From a virus: DNA of 33,840 nucleotides. Below the pieces are notes generated by a model. That model saw only the letters and a list, made by a program, of their open reading frames with translations, had not been told where the DNA came from and did no database searches. Shown here in pieces: positions 17,806-23,945 of the stretch (within the stretch, counting starts at the first letter, position 1; every line of letters begins with the position of its first letter). The position numbers were made by a program, and so were the translations under genes. Location of the stretch: positions 1 through 33,840 of IMG/VR virus record IMGVR_UViG_3300035703_000276. One strand, given 5' to 3'.

Positions 17806-18003
17806 TTAAATCTTTCCTTTGAGGTAACGAATCACAGCAACAGCCCCCGCTTGGAAGGCCATTTGCCGTTCGGAAATAGTGTATTCCGGATAGGCATCTG
17901 GATACATCTTATCGAGTTCTTCAATAAGCTTAACCAGATCTACCTTTCCCCCTATCACTCTGGATAGAGGGAGTTCTTCGGTTTCAAGGTAGTCATTAGC
18001 CAT
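17806..18003 (-). CDS. Small hypothetical protein after nrdB
   Basis: The 65-aa frame begins MANDYLETEELPLSRVIGGK and continues with KLIEELDKMYPDAYPEYTIS and ERQMAFQAGAVAVIRYLKGK. It is probably alpha-helical and acidic at first, basic at the end. I chose ATG at 18003, which overlaps the nrdB stop by 8 nt, rather than longer in-frame starts inside nrdB. The same 8-nt overlap recurs at other junctions in this genome, which supports the choice. No family recognised. The place between nucleotide metabolism and the virion module gives no strong hint of role. Confidence 0.75.
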   Translation of the reverse strand: MANDYLETEELPLSRVIGGKVDLVKLIEELDKMYPDAYPEYTISERQMAFQAGAVAVIRYLKGKI

Positions 18004-18724
18004 ATTGAGGCAGGTCAGTGTTGGCAGCCTCAAAGAACGCAGGCATCCGAGCACGCTGGGTATCGGACAGGCCAGGAGCCTTACCGCGTTCGTAGAGGGA
18101 ATCGGATTGCTTCAGCCAGAAGTCCTTGTCTAGATACTTGTTCTCAGACGAGGACAGGCCATCCACTACCCATCCCACAGTCGCTCTGCGTAGTCGATTG
18201 AGGCTTGGTGTGGACTTGAGGCCAAGCTCGGAACAGACCATCGAGTGGACGGCGACGTGGGTCTGCTCGTCTCTGCTGATGTCGGCTGCTGTGGTGCGGA
18301 TGCCGATGTCTCCGTTGAATCGGAAGAAGGGAAGGATGACGAAGAAGACACTGCGTTCAAGGATCGCTGCCTTTAGTATAGGGTGTTCTGGAGCATCAAG
18401 CCAAGCCTTAAGGATATGTTTGGCTTCGGCTTCGGCCTTGTTGTCGGTACCGTGAGCAGCCACCACATAGTTGAGGGCTTGGTCGTGGCGCTCTTCATCC
18501 AGTTGATTACTCTTGAGGGCCTCCACAACACCGGCAGTCGCTGGCAGTTCCTTTTCCAGACCTTGCTGGAGGAACTCGCGGACCGGTAGCTCCAGGTGGC
18601 GAAGGCCAAGGGCACGACGAATCGCATCCTCGGAACCCTCAACCAGCTTACCAGCTTGAACAGCTACTGGGGTCCACTTACGTTTACGGGCAATGACTTG
18701 GGCATAGGGGGACAGGGTATTCAT
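17996..18724 (-). CDS. nrdB: Ribonucleotide reductase class I beta subunit, short cyanophage type
   Basis: The 242-aa protein directly follows the alpha subunit gene (ATGA overlap). It has ferritin-like metal-ligand motifs: E77-x-x-H80 (EERH), E123 (LERS) and E153-x-x-H156 (EQTH), with E45 or E50 as likely first carboxylate. These are the two E-x-x-H pairs and the extra Glu of class I beta subunits, which hold a dimetal site and make the radical for the alpha subunit. It is shorter than usual (about 320-375 aa). At the position of the radical tyrosine (H+4) it has Leu84; the nearest tyrosine is Tyr86. The penultimate residue is Tyr241, which could serve radical transfer near the C-terminus. 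Cyanopodovirus reductases of the P-SSP7 type were reclassified from class II to class I after such a short beta gene was recognised. Confidence 0.85.
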   Translation of the reverse strand: MNTLSPYAQVIARKRKWTPVAVQAGKLVEGSEDAIRRALGLRHLELPVREFLQQGLEKELPATAGVVEALKSNQLDEERHDQALNYVVAAHGTDNKAEAEAKHILKAWLDAPEHPILKAAILERSVFFVILPFFRFNGDIGIRTTAADISRDEQTHVAVHSMVCSELGLKSTPSLNRLRRATVGWVVDGLSSSENKYLDKDFWLKQSDSLYERGKAPGLSDTQRARMPAFFEAANTDLPQYG

Positions 18725-20157
18725 TCTCCGCAGGGGATACAGGGCTCATCAATTGGTTTAACTTTAGGACAACCACAATCAGGATCCACATCCTCCTCAA
18801 AGGAGAAGAGTTCCTTGTAGTCATCATCCAGGGCAGCCAGGGCATCATCCTTGGCTTGGGTATCAGGCATCACCTGAAGGGCGTAATAAAGGGAAGTCTG
18901 TGGCGAGGTCAGCCAATTATCAATGAACAGTTCGTCGTAGGTAACGACATCACTCCAACTGTTAAACGAGTATCCATGAAACAGGCGGGTATTATGAAAG
19001 AGGCGAACAATGCCATCCGCCACACGTTTGTAATCGTCCCAGCCTACTTCCGCAGCAATCTCACAATCCGGCGGGTAATCATACGACTGAACCCCAAACG
19101 TTCCCGAGTCACGATCAATGTGACGGCTAATAGGAGGAGCCAGCTCTGGAGTGGTAGTATACCCCCGAAGATCGATATTGCTGTAACTACAAGAAGCGGT
19201 AGGGGCAATAGCAAACGCCCGATCCATTTTAGCTTGGCGAGCAAGCTGGGCCGCTGTATCAATAGCATTGGCCAGCTCACTAACAAGGACTTCGGCTTTA
19301 TTGCCGGTGAGACGACGTGTGAAGTAAGCATCTAGGGCTTTACCAAACTCTTTGTAGGTTACCTTATAATAGGCCAAGAAGTTTGCGAGCCCCAAGATAC
19401 CAAGGCCAACTTGCCGGTCTACTTCAGGGGCAAGGTATTCCCCTGTCTCTCCAACGCCCGTTTGGCCGTGAAGAGAAATCAATGAACTCATTCCTTCCAC
19501 AAATGCTGGCACTAGGTCATCGACCGTACAAGCACCGAGATTGACGTGCTGAAGAAGACAAGTGCCACGGCTAGGAAGATAAACCTCAAGGCAGACATTT
19601 CCATAAATACGATTTCCGTTCGTGTCGTAACGGATTTTATTGAGCCAGATGTCTCCCTTCTTGATGCCATCAATGGTTGCGGCAATCAGTTCTGGATCAG
19701 CACCAAGGAACCCATTGTCCACGTTGAGGCATCGCTTCACCCACGCAAGATCTGAACGACTGGCACGGATGAAATCAATAGCATCGGGATGAGTATAGTC
19801 AAGATGACAAACAACAGCTCCGTTTTTGTAGACTCCACCGCGCCTGAGGGTTTCATTAAGAGCAGAGTAGATGCGAGCAAAAGAAACAGGGCCAGACGCA
19901 GTAAGACCGCGACCGTTATCATCGCCCTGTGGACGGAGTTTAGAGAGGTGTACAGCAACGCCAGCACCATTACGGAGGGCATGAGAAACGAAGCGCCAGG
20001 AGGCTTCAATACCCTCCGGTCCTTCCATGCTGTCCTCAACGACGAACACGGTACAACTGACGGGAAGGCGTGATTCCGGATTGTCGATCCACGATTGAAC
20101 GCGACCGGTCCGGGCGATAGTGTTGGGGAGGTCTCCCAGGTCAGCATAGCTGGTCAT
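18721..20157 (-). CDS. nrdA: Ribonucleotide reductase class I alpha subunit, short form
   Basis: This 478-aa protein should reduce ribonucleotides to deoxyribonucleotides for phage DNA synthesis. Visible motifs: Cys35 (PVSCTV) and Cys210 (NLGACT) as the redox pair; the active-site triad N187-x-C189-x-E191 (NVCLE); the GAGVAVHLSKLR glycine-rich segment; and APTASCSY, the phosphate-binding loop equivalent. A Tyr-Tyr pair at 424-425 (SLYYAL) matches Y730/Y731 of E. coli NrdA, the radical relay used only by class I enzymes. The C-terminal tail has Cys residues (CGCP, then CIPCGE) for regeneration by thioredoxin. No ATP cone is present and the protein is much shorter than cellular NrdA, so allosteric activity control is likely absent. 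It overlaps the MazG-like gene and nrdB by ATGA. Confidence 0.92.
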   Translation of the reverse strand: MTSYADLGDLPNTIARTGRVQSWIDNPESRLPVSCTVFVVEDSMEGPEGIEASWRFVSHALRNGAGVAVHLSKLRPQGDDNGRGLTASGPVSFARIYSALNETLRRGGVYKNGAVVCHLDYTHPDAIDFIRASRSDLAWVKRCLNVDNGFLGADPELIAATIDGIKKGDIWLNKIRYDTNGNRIYGNVCLEVYLPSRGTCLLQHVNLGACTVDDLVPAFVEGMSSLISLHGQTGVGETGEYLAPEVDRQVGLGILGLANFLAYYKVTYKEFGKALDAYFTRRLTGNKAEVLVSELANAIDTAAQLARQAKMDRAFAIAPTASCSYSNIDLRGYTTTPELAPPISRHIDRDSGTFGVQSYDYPPDCEIAAEVGWDDYKRVADGIVRLFHNTRLFHGYSFNSWSDVVTYDELFIDNWLTSPQTSLYYALQVMPDTQAKDDALAALDDDYKELFSFEEDVDPDCGCPKVKPIDEPCIPCGE

Positions 20158-20525
20158 ACTAGGTCGTCAAGAATAGGTGGTTGATAGTTAGGCCCCTTCA
20201 TCACTTTACCATCTGCTCGACGTAGGGGCTTCCCATCGACCAGTTTGCTCATGTTTGATTCGAACACCCGTCGCATTGCGGTGTCCAGGTCCCAGCCACG
20301 AGCAGCTGCGTATTGGTAGCAGACGAACACGAGGTCTGCCAGCTCCTTTAATTGATCAACCTTTGAGCCACTTAACTCATCTTCATACTCAACCCGAAGC
20401 TCGTTGTACTCTTCGATGATGAGTCCAAATTGAAGTTCGTGGACATTCTCATCTGGTGTGTTGAGCGGCTGATCCATCGCCTCGCGGAAGGTGATGGCCT
20501 GCTGGAGCAGCGACGGACTGATCAT
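20154..20525 (-). CDS. MazG-like nucleotide pyrophosphohydrolase
   Basis: The 123-aa protein carries the all-alpha NTP pyrophosphatase motifs: E38-E39-x-x-E42 (IIEEYNEL) and E61-x-x-D64 (KELADLVFV), which bind magnesium. The tail ESNMSKLVDGKP plus RRADGKVMKGPNY is typical of the phage MazG/PRA-PH-like family. Such enzymes hydrolyse NTPs, dNTPs or (p)ppGpp-like substrates to monophosphates. Next to ribonucleotide reductase it most likely feeds or cleans nucleotide pools. ATGA overlaps on both sides tie it to the DUF3310 gene and nrdA. Substrate is not predictable from sequence. Confidence 0.88.
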   Translation of the reverse strand: MISPSLLQQAITFREAMDQPLNTPDENVHELQFGLIIEEYNELRVEYEDELSGSKVDQLKELADLVFVCYQYAAARGWDLDTAMRRVFESNMSKLVDGKPLRRADGKVMKGPNYQPPILDDLV

Positions 20526-20737
20526 CGATTGCGACCCTCAGAGACTTGAGCGATCTTCTTTTCGATGTAGGCCTTGGCCTTCAGCAGATCATCCAACTCG
20601 GACTCATAATCCTTGAGCCCAGCTCGACACACATACTTGACAACGTTGCCAGTAAGGAAGTCAAGGTTCTGGTCACTGATGAAGTCCCAGACTTGAATCT
20701 TGCCACGCTGATAGTGGGAGGGTGAATACTTACTCAC
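20522..20737 (-). CDS. DUF3310 protein, related to T7 gp1.7 nucleotide kinase
   Basis: With the GTG start at 20737 the product is 71 aa: MSKYSPSHYQRGKIQVWDFI, then LTGNVVKYVCRAGLKD and a DLLKAKAYIEKKI helix. This is the DUF3310 pattern (HYxxG...W..I.....F..GN..KY..R). T7 gp1.7, which has nucleotide kinase activity, belongs to this group. The frame stays open upstream to 20962, but that part overlaps a credible membrane-protein gene and has Ser/Thr/Pro-rich shadow-like sequence. The GTG overlaps the preceding stop by 8 nt. A longer start at 20926 (ATG) cannot be excluded. The stop overlaps the MazG-like start by ATGA. Confidence 0.85.
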   Translation of the reverse strand: MSKYSPSHYQRGKIQVWDFISDQNLDFLTGNVVKYVCRAGLKDYESELDDLLKAKAYIEKKIAQVSEGRNR

Positions 20738-21011
20738 GTCCTTCGAAGAATTCTTTGTAGGCTGGGTTGGTTCGGATTTTCCAGAGGCTGTAGGCGTTCC
20801 AGATTCGGCCCACGGGTCCCCTACGGTTGAGGGCTTGTCGGTCGAGCCACAGTCGGACTCCAAGAACTCGCTTATGGATTTGTAAAGCGACTCTGGTGCG
20901 GAGAGTTTGTAGGAGTAGGTCCACATAATGGAAAAGGTTTCGATCCAATAAGTAGAGAACAACGAGGGCCAGACTTATCTCTAGCCCTATTGTGAGGCGG
21001 GTGGGGTCCAT
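20730..21011 (-). CDS. Small membrane-associated protein, unrecognised
   Basis: The 93-aa protein begins MDPTRLTIGLEISLALVVLY and has one probable membrane helix (about residues 6-23). A basic, Arg/Leu-rich body follows (LQTLRTRVALQIHKRVLGVR) with a Lys/Glu end (NPAYKEFFEGRE). The N-in or N-out topology cannot be settled; positive charges after the helix favour a cytoplasmic C-terminus. ATG at 21011 overlaps the exonuclease end by 25 nt, and the stop overlaps the GTG of the DUF3310 gene. In-frame codons further upstream lie in the exonuclease and look like shadow. No family recognised. Confidence 0.65.
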   Translation of the reverse strand: MDPTRLTIGLEISLALVVLYLLDRNLFHYVDLLLQTLRTRVALQIHKRVLGVRLWLDRQALNRRGPVGRIWNAYSLWKIRTNPAYKEFFEGRE

Positions 21012-21829
21012 AGGATGGGTTCCTTCGTGGTTGAATTGTATTCGCCCGGACGAAGGATCCGTGCCAAGCGAGCGTTGAGTAGGGCGTCCTCCTCGGCAAG
21101 GCCTGCCTTTTCGTAGGCAGCTACGATAGCTTCCCACGGATCGGTGGCCTTGTCAAGGATCTTCTTAGCCCCTACGGAGCCAACGCCCGGAACGCCCTTG
21201 TAGCCATCAACGGGGTCGCCTGTTAAGCATTGGGTCCAGAACCAGTGATCGGCCTCTTCTGGGGTCACGTTGACCTCATCCTCGCCGTTAAAGAGACGGC
21301 AGGAAATTTGCTTCATGTCTTTGTCCGGACTGACCAAAACAAAGTCAGAAGGATCAAGGTGACACTCCAGGCCAAGAGCATCGTCGGCTTCCAGATTAGG
21401 GTAACGAACAGTTTTGTAATGCTTAGCACACCACTCCAGCAGGCGTTTGTAGCCAACTGGTTTGCGCTTGGTTCTTTTACCCTTGTAGTCCGCAGAGATG
21501 GTCTTACGGAAGTTCTTGGTGTCAGAAAAGTAGAGGGTGATGTGGTCGCTGTCGAATCTTTTTCTGAGATTCTTTAGCTCACCCTCAAAGATCTCCAGCA
21601 CGATCTGGAAGTTGCTGGCAATGGTGATGAGGTCATCGCCCCAGTCCAACTCTATCTCTGCTGATTGACAGGCTCGGTAGGCAAAGAAGTCAGCATCAAC
21701 CCGAAGGTGGGTATCAGTGACATTCTGCCCACGAAGCTCCTTCTTTTGCTTCTGACGCGAGGGGAACTCTGAGGTTGTAGTATTCCCCCGCCTGGACGAT
21801 CGACCATTCGAGTTGGAACTTGGCATCAT
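20987..21829 (-). CDS. 5'-3' exonuclease, T7 gp6-like (FEN family)
   Basis: From about residue 42 the protein matches the FEN/T7 gp6 exonuclease family: HLRVDADFFAYRA (first Asp), SDTKNFRKTISADYKGKR, LEADDALGLE (metal-binding acidic cluster), VLVSPDKDMKQI, and the helix-three-turn TGDPVDGYKGVPGVGSVGAK. It degrades host DNA and removes RNA primers. The start is odd. The homologous part begins near the DNA polymerase stop, but no ATG, GTG or TTG lies in frame there. The only in-frame starts are the paired ATGs at 21829/21826, giving a basic, Ser-rich 40-residue extension and a 116-nt overlap with the polymerase gene. A rare start codon or an unnoticed frameshift remains possible. Confidence 0.9.
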   Translation of the reverse strand: MMPSSNSNGRSSRRGNTTTSEFPSRQKQKKELRGQNVTDTHLRVDADFFAYRACQSAEIELDWGDDLITIASNFQIVLEIFEGELKNLRKRFDSDHITLYFSDTKNFRKTISADYKGKRTKRKPVGYKRLLEWCAKHYKTVRYPNLEADDALGLECHLDPSDFVLVSPDKDMKQISCRLFNGEDEVNVTPEEADHWFWTQCLTGDPVDGYKGVPGVGSVGAKKILDKATDPWEAIVAAYEKAGLAEEDALLNARLARILRPGEYNSTTKEPILWTPPASQ

Positions 21830-23498
21830 TAACTAGGTGTGGTTGAACAGCGAGCTGTATTTCATCGTGGATCCATCCGAGCCATTGGAAGTCAATGTCC
21901 CATTTGTAGCCAAGTTGATGTACCATTTGTTGGTAAGCAATGGCATTCCACCGCTTACAAACGATGGCCCCCGCTGATTGAAGTAGGTAGTTGAGGGCTG
22001 CGTGTTTCTTTCCTTGAAGGCGGATGGGACGACCATCTAACCCCCTGAGAACATCGGACTCTGCTCGGTTGCTGACGGCCTTGAGAAGCTGATCAAGACC
22101 AGGAATGGCCTCAAGGAACTTCTTGCGTATGTCCTTACCAAGCAGAGCAGCCTTCTTTTCATCAAGAGACTTGTCTAAGGATACCCCGATCTTCCGATCA
22201 GATGCTCCGTAGATAAAGGCATAGGTCAGCGTCTTGACGTCCTTTCTGGAGCAACCAACCCGATCAGCATTCTGTTGATGAATGTCTCCATTAACAACAA
22301 CATCTGCGAAGGCACCCCCGTCATAAAAAGCAAGGTAGTGGCCAAGCATACGCAGCTCAAGTCCAGAAGCATCAGCACCAACCTGACGCATACCTTTGCC
22401 AGGGCCAAACAGCTCGCGGCAACGAGGATCAGAGGAAGTTTGGCCAAGGTTAGGACGACTGTGGGCATTCCGTCCTGTGTTCGTGGCCAGTTGGCAGGTA
22501 TGGTGTATGCGACCATCCTTGGTAACCATCTTAAGCCACGCATTGGCTCCGTCACTGAGTTGACCCAGAGCTTTTTGAAGTTCCAAGATCCGTCCAAATG
22601 TATCGGCCTCCATTGTTCCGATGGATTGTAGAATGCCTTCATCGATTTTGGGTCGTCCGGTGTCGGTAAATACCTCAGGCTTCCAACCCCTCCAGGTCAT
22701 GAAGGCCCAGCCGATGTGATCTCTGCTGGTTGGGTTGAACTCCTTCAGCTTTGTAAATGGTGCGTCTTTGATGTACCCCCGTGTTGAGTTGGGACGCTTA
22801 GGAGTCATCTGCCCGCCATCCACATAAGGGAAGGTGGCACGCATCTGATCGGCCAGCTGGTCCATTTCTGTTCTGAGAACGGACTCAAGTTGCTGTGCCT
22901 TCTTTACATCAAAGGGCCATCCAGAGGACTCCTGTTTGGCCATGATCGCGGCAACATCATGCTCAAGTTGAATGGAATCGTTGAACTTGTTCAGCTTATC
23001 CGAGAACAGCTGAAACAAAGTCATGCAAACGTGGACATCCTGTTCGCAGTAGTCTTCCATCTCCTTTGACCAATCTGACCAGTCGGTTGTCTTTGCAAAC
23101 TGGCCTTTGTAGTCACCAAGACGGTAGCCCCACGCCTCCAGGGAATGTCTGCCAAACAACTTGCTTGGCATTCCGATCGGCTTCTTGCGGAAGTCTCTGG
23201 AAAGGATGTCTGGAAAGAACATCCGGCTCATGATCAGGGTATCTCGAATAACTCCAGTCGGTTCAAAGAATGGATAGAGACTTTGAATCACCGGAATATC
23301 GAACCCCACAATGTTATGGCCGACAAGTTCGTCCGCGCATTCTAGGATAGTGACCCCGGCAGTTATGGATTCTGCCGATCCAGTGTCGTTGTACCGGAAG
23401 ACCTGTCCACTGTCCAGATCCTTGGCAACAATACAGTGAATCTGATCTAAACCCTGCCGTGGTAGCCCATTGGTTTCAATGTCAAAAAGGAGTCTCAT
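21714..23498 (-). CDS. Family A DNA polymerase with 3'-5' exonuclease, T7 gp5-like
   Basis: The N-terminus has the proofreading motif DIETNG (D6, E8). Polymerase motifs follow: A around D376 (GADASGLELR), B with R418, K422 and Y426 (RKDVKTLTYAFIYGA), and C with H544-D545-E546 (IHDEIQ). Tyr426 stands where T7 has Tyr526, the residue that lets T7 polymerase accept dideoxynucleotides; Phe is found there in E. coli Pol I. The protein has 594 aa, against 704 in T7. Much of the difference falls in the thumb, where the T7 thioredoxin-binding insertion sits: here only a short stretch separates YVDGGQMTPKRP from FNPTSRDHIG. It may therefore not use thioredoxin as T7 does. The start overlaps the preceding gene by 17 nt. 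Confidence 0.97.
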   Translation of the reverse strand: MRLLFDIETNGLPRQGLDQIHCIVAKDLDSGQVFRYNDTGSAESITAGVTILECADELVGHNIVGFDIPVIQSLYPFFEPTGVIRDTLIMSRMFFPDILSRDFRKKPIGMPSKLFGRHSLEAWGYRLGDYKGQFAKTTDWSDWSKEMEDYCEQDVHVCMTLFQLFSDKLNKFNDSIQLEHDVAAIMAKQESSGWPFDVKKAQQLESVLRTEMDQLADQMRATFPYVDGGQMTPKRPNSTRGYIKDAPFTKLKEFNPTSRDHIGWAFMTWRGWKPEVFTDTGRPKIDEGILQSIGTMEADTFGRILELQKALGQLSDGANAWLKMVTKDGRIHHTCQLATNTGRNAHSRPNLGQTSSDPRCRELFGPGKGMRQVGADASGLELRMLGHYLAFYDGGAFADVVVNGDIHQQNADRVGCSRKDVKTLTYAFIYGASDRKIGVSLDKSLDEKKAALLGKDIRKKFLEAIPGLDQLLKAVSNRAESDVLRGLDGRPIRLQGKKHAALNYLLQSAGAIVCKRWNAIAYQQMVHQLGYKWDIDFQWLGWIHDEIQLAVQPHLVNDAKFQLEWSIVQAGEYYNLRVPLASEAKEGASWAECH

Positions 23499-23790
23499 CT
23501 ACTGGATTCTCTTGCGGTGGTGCAAATTCATCAAGTTCAAATTTGTTGTAGATTGCTTGCATGTCCTTGTTATCACGGAACTCGTGAAAGGCAAGGGCAG
23601 CAGCTCCTTCCATGATACACCGGTCAATGAAGCCTACCTGTTTAAGAACCTTTTCAAAGGCCCTGAACCATTGGGTTACATTGAAGTCGGCGGCATCAAA
23701 AGTGATTGAAAATTGACAATCCGGATACTCATCCAAATTGTTCCTTTCATCAACGGTAATAGTAACTTTGGTTGCGTAATCCCTGTTCAT
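23482..23790 (-). CDS. Hypothetical protein between primase-helicase and polymerase
   Basis: This 102-aa acidic protein (MNRDYATKVTITVDERNNLD, ending PPQENPVDETPF) has a likely beta strand start and a central helix (TQWFRAFEKVLKQVGF). I recognise no family. I chose ATG at 23790, which overlaps the zinc-ribbon stop by ATGA, over the in-frame GTG two codons earlier. The stop lies inside the first codons of DNA polymerase. The location in the replisome operon suggests an accessory replication role, which is inference only. The acidic C-terminus ending in Phe recalls the tails of T7 gp2.5 and gp4 that dock on the polymerase. Confidence 0.8.
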   Translation of the reverse strand: MNRDYATKVTITVDERNNLDEYPDCQFSITFDAADFNVTQWFRAFEKVLKQVGFIDRCIMEGAAALAFHEFRDNKDMQAIYNKFELDEFAPPQENPVDETPF

Positions 23791-23945
23791 GACCACTGTC
23801 CTGGCTGTTCGGCATCAAGGGCTGTTTGGGTGTGAGCATCTGGCCTTCCGCACTCGGTACAGAAGTAGCCTTGCGGATATTCCTCAGAGTAGAAAAAGGA
23901 TTCAGAGCCGCAGGGACAAAGATCATTAGAAGTCAGTGTAGTCAT
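23787..23945 (-). CDS. 52-aa zinc-ribbon protein
   Basis: A short frame fills the gap between primase-helicase and the next gene. It starts with ATG at 23945 within the last 20 nt of the helicase gene and stops by ATGA overlap with the following gene. The product reads MTTLTSNDLCPCGSESFFYS and continues EEYPQGYFCTECGRPD. Cys10-x-Cys12 and Cys29-x-x-Cys32 form a treble-clef or zinc-ribbon-like four-cysteine site, with aromatic residues between the knuckles as in many small DNA- or RNA-binding ribbons. The remaining 18 residues are acidic or neutral and unstructured. No homologous family is claimed. The perfect fit at both ends and the paired cysteines make it a real gene in my view. Confidence 0.8.
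   Translation of the reverse strand: MTTLTSNDLCPCGSESFFYSEEYPQGYFCTECGRPDAHTQTALDAEQPGQWS

Noticed and set aside
18721-20157. Class II (B12-dependent) ribonucleotide reductase
   Set aside because: The Tyr-Tyr relay at 424-425, the redox tail and the adjoining beta subunit with dimetal ligands fit class I, as in reannotated cyanopodoviruses.
20738-20962. N-terminal extension of the DUF3310 protein
   Set aside because: It overlaps a credible membrane-protein gene in another frame, is Ser/Thr/Pro-rich, and the family core begins right at the GTG start.
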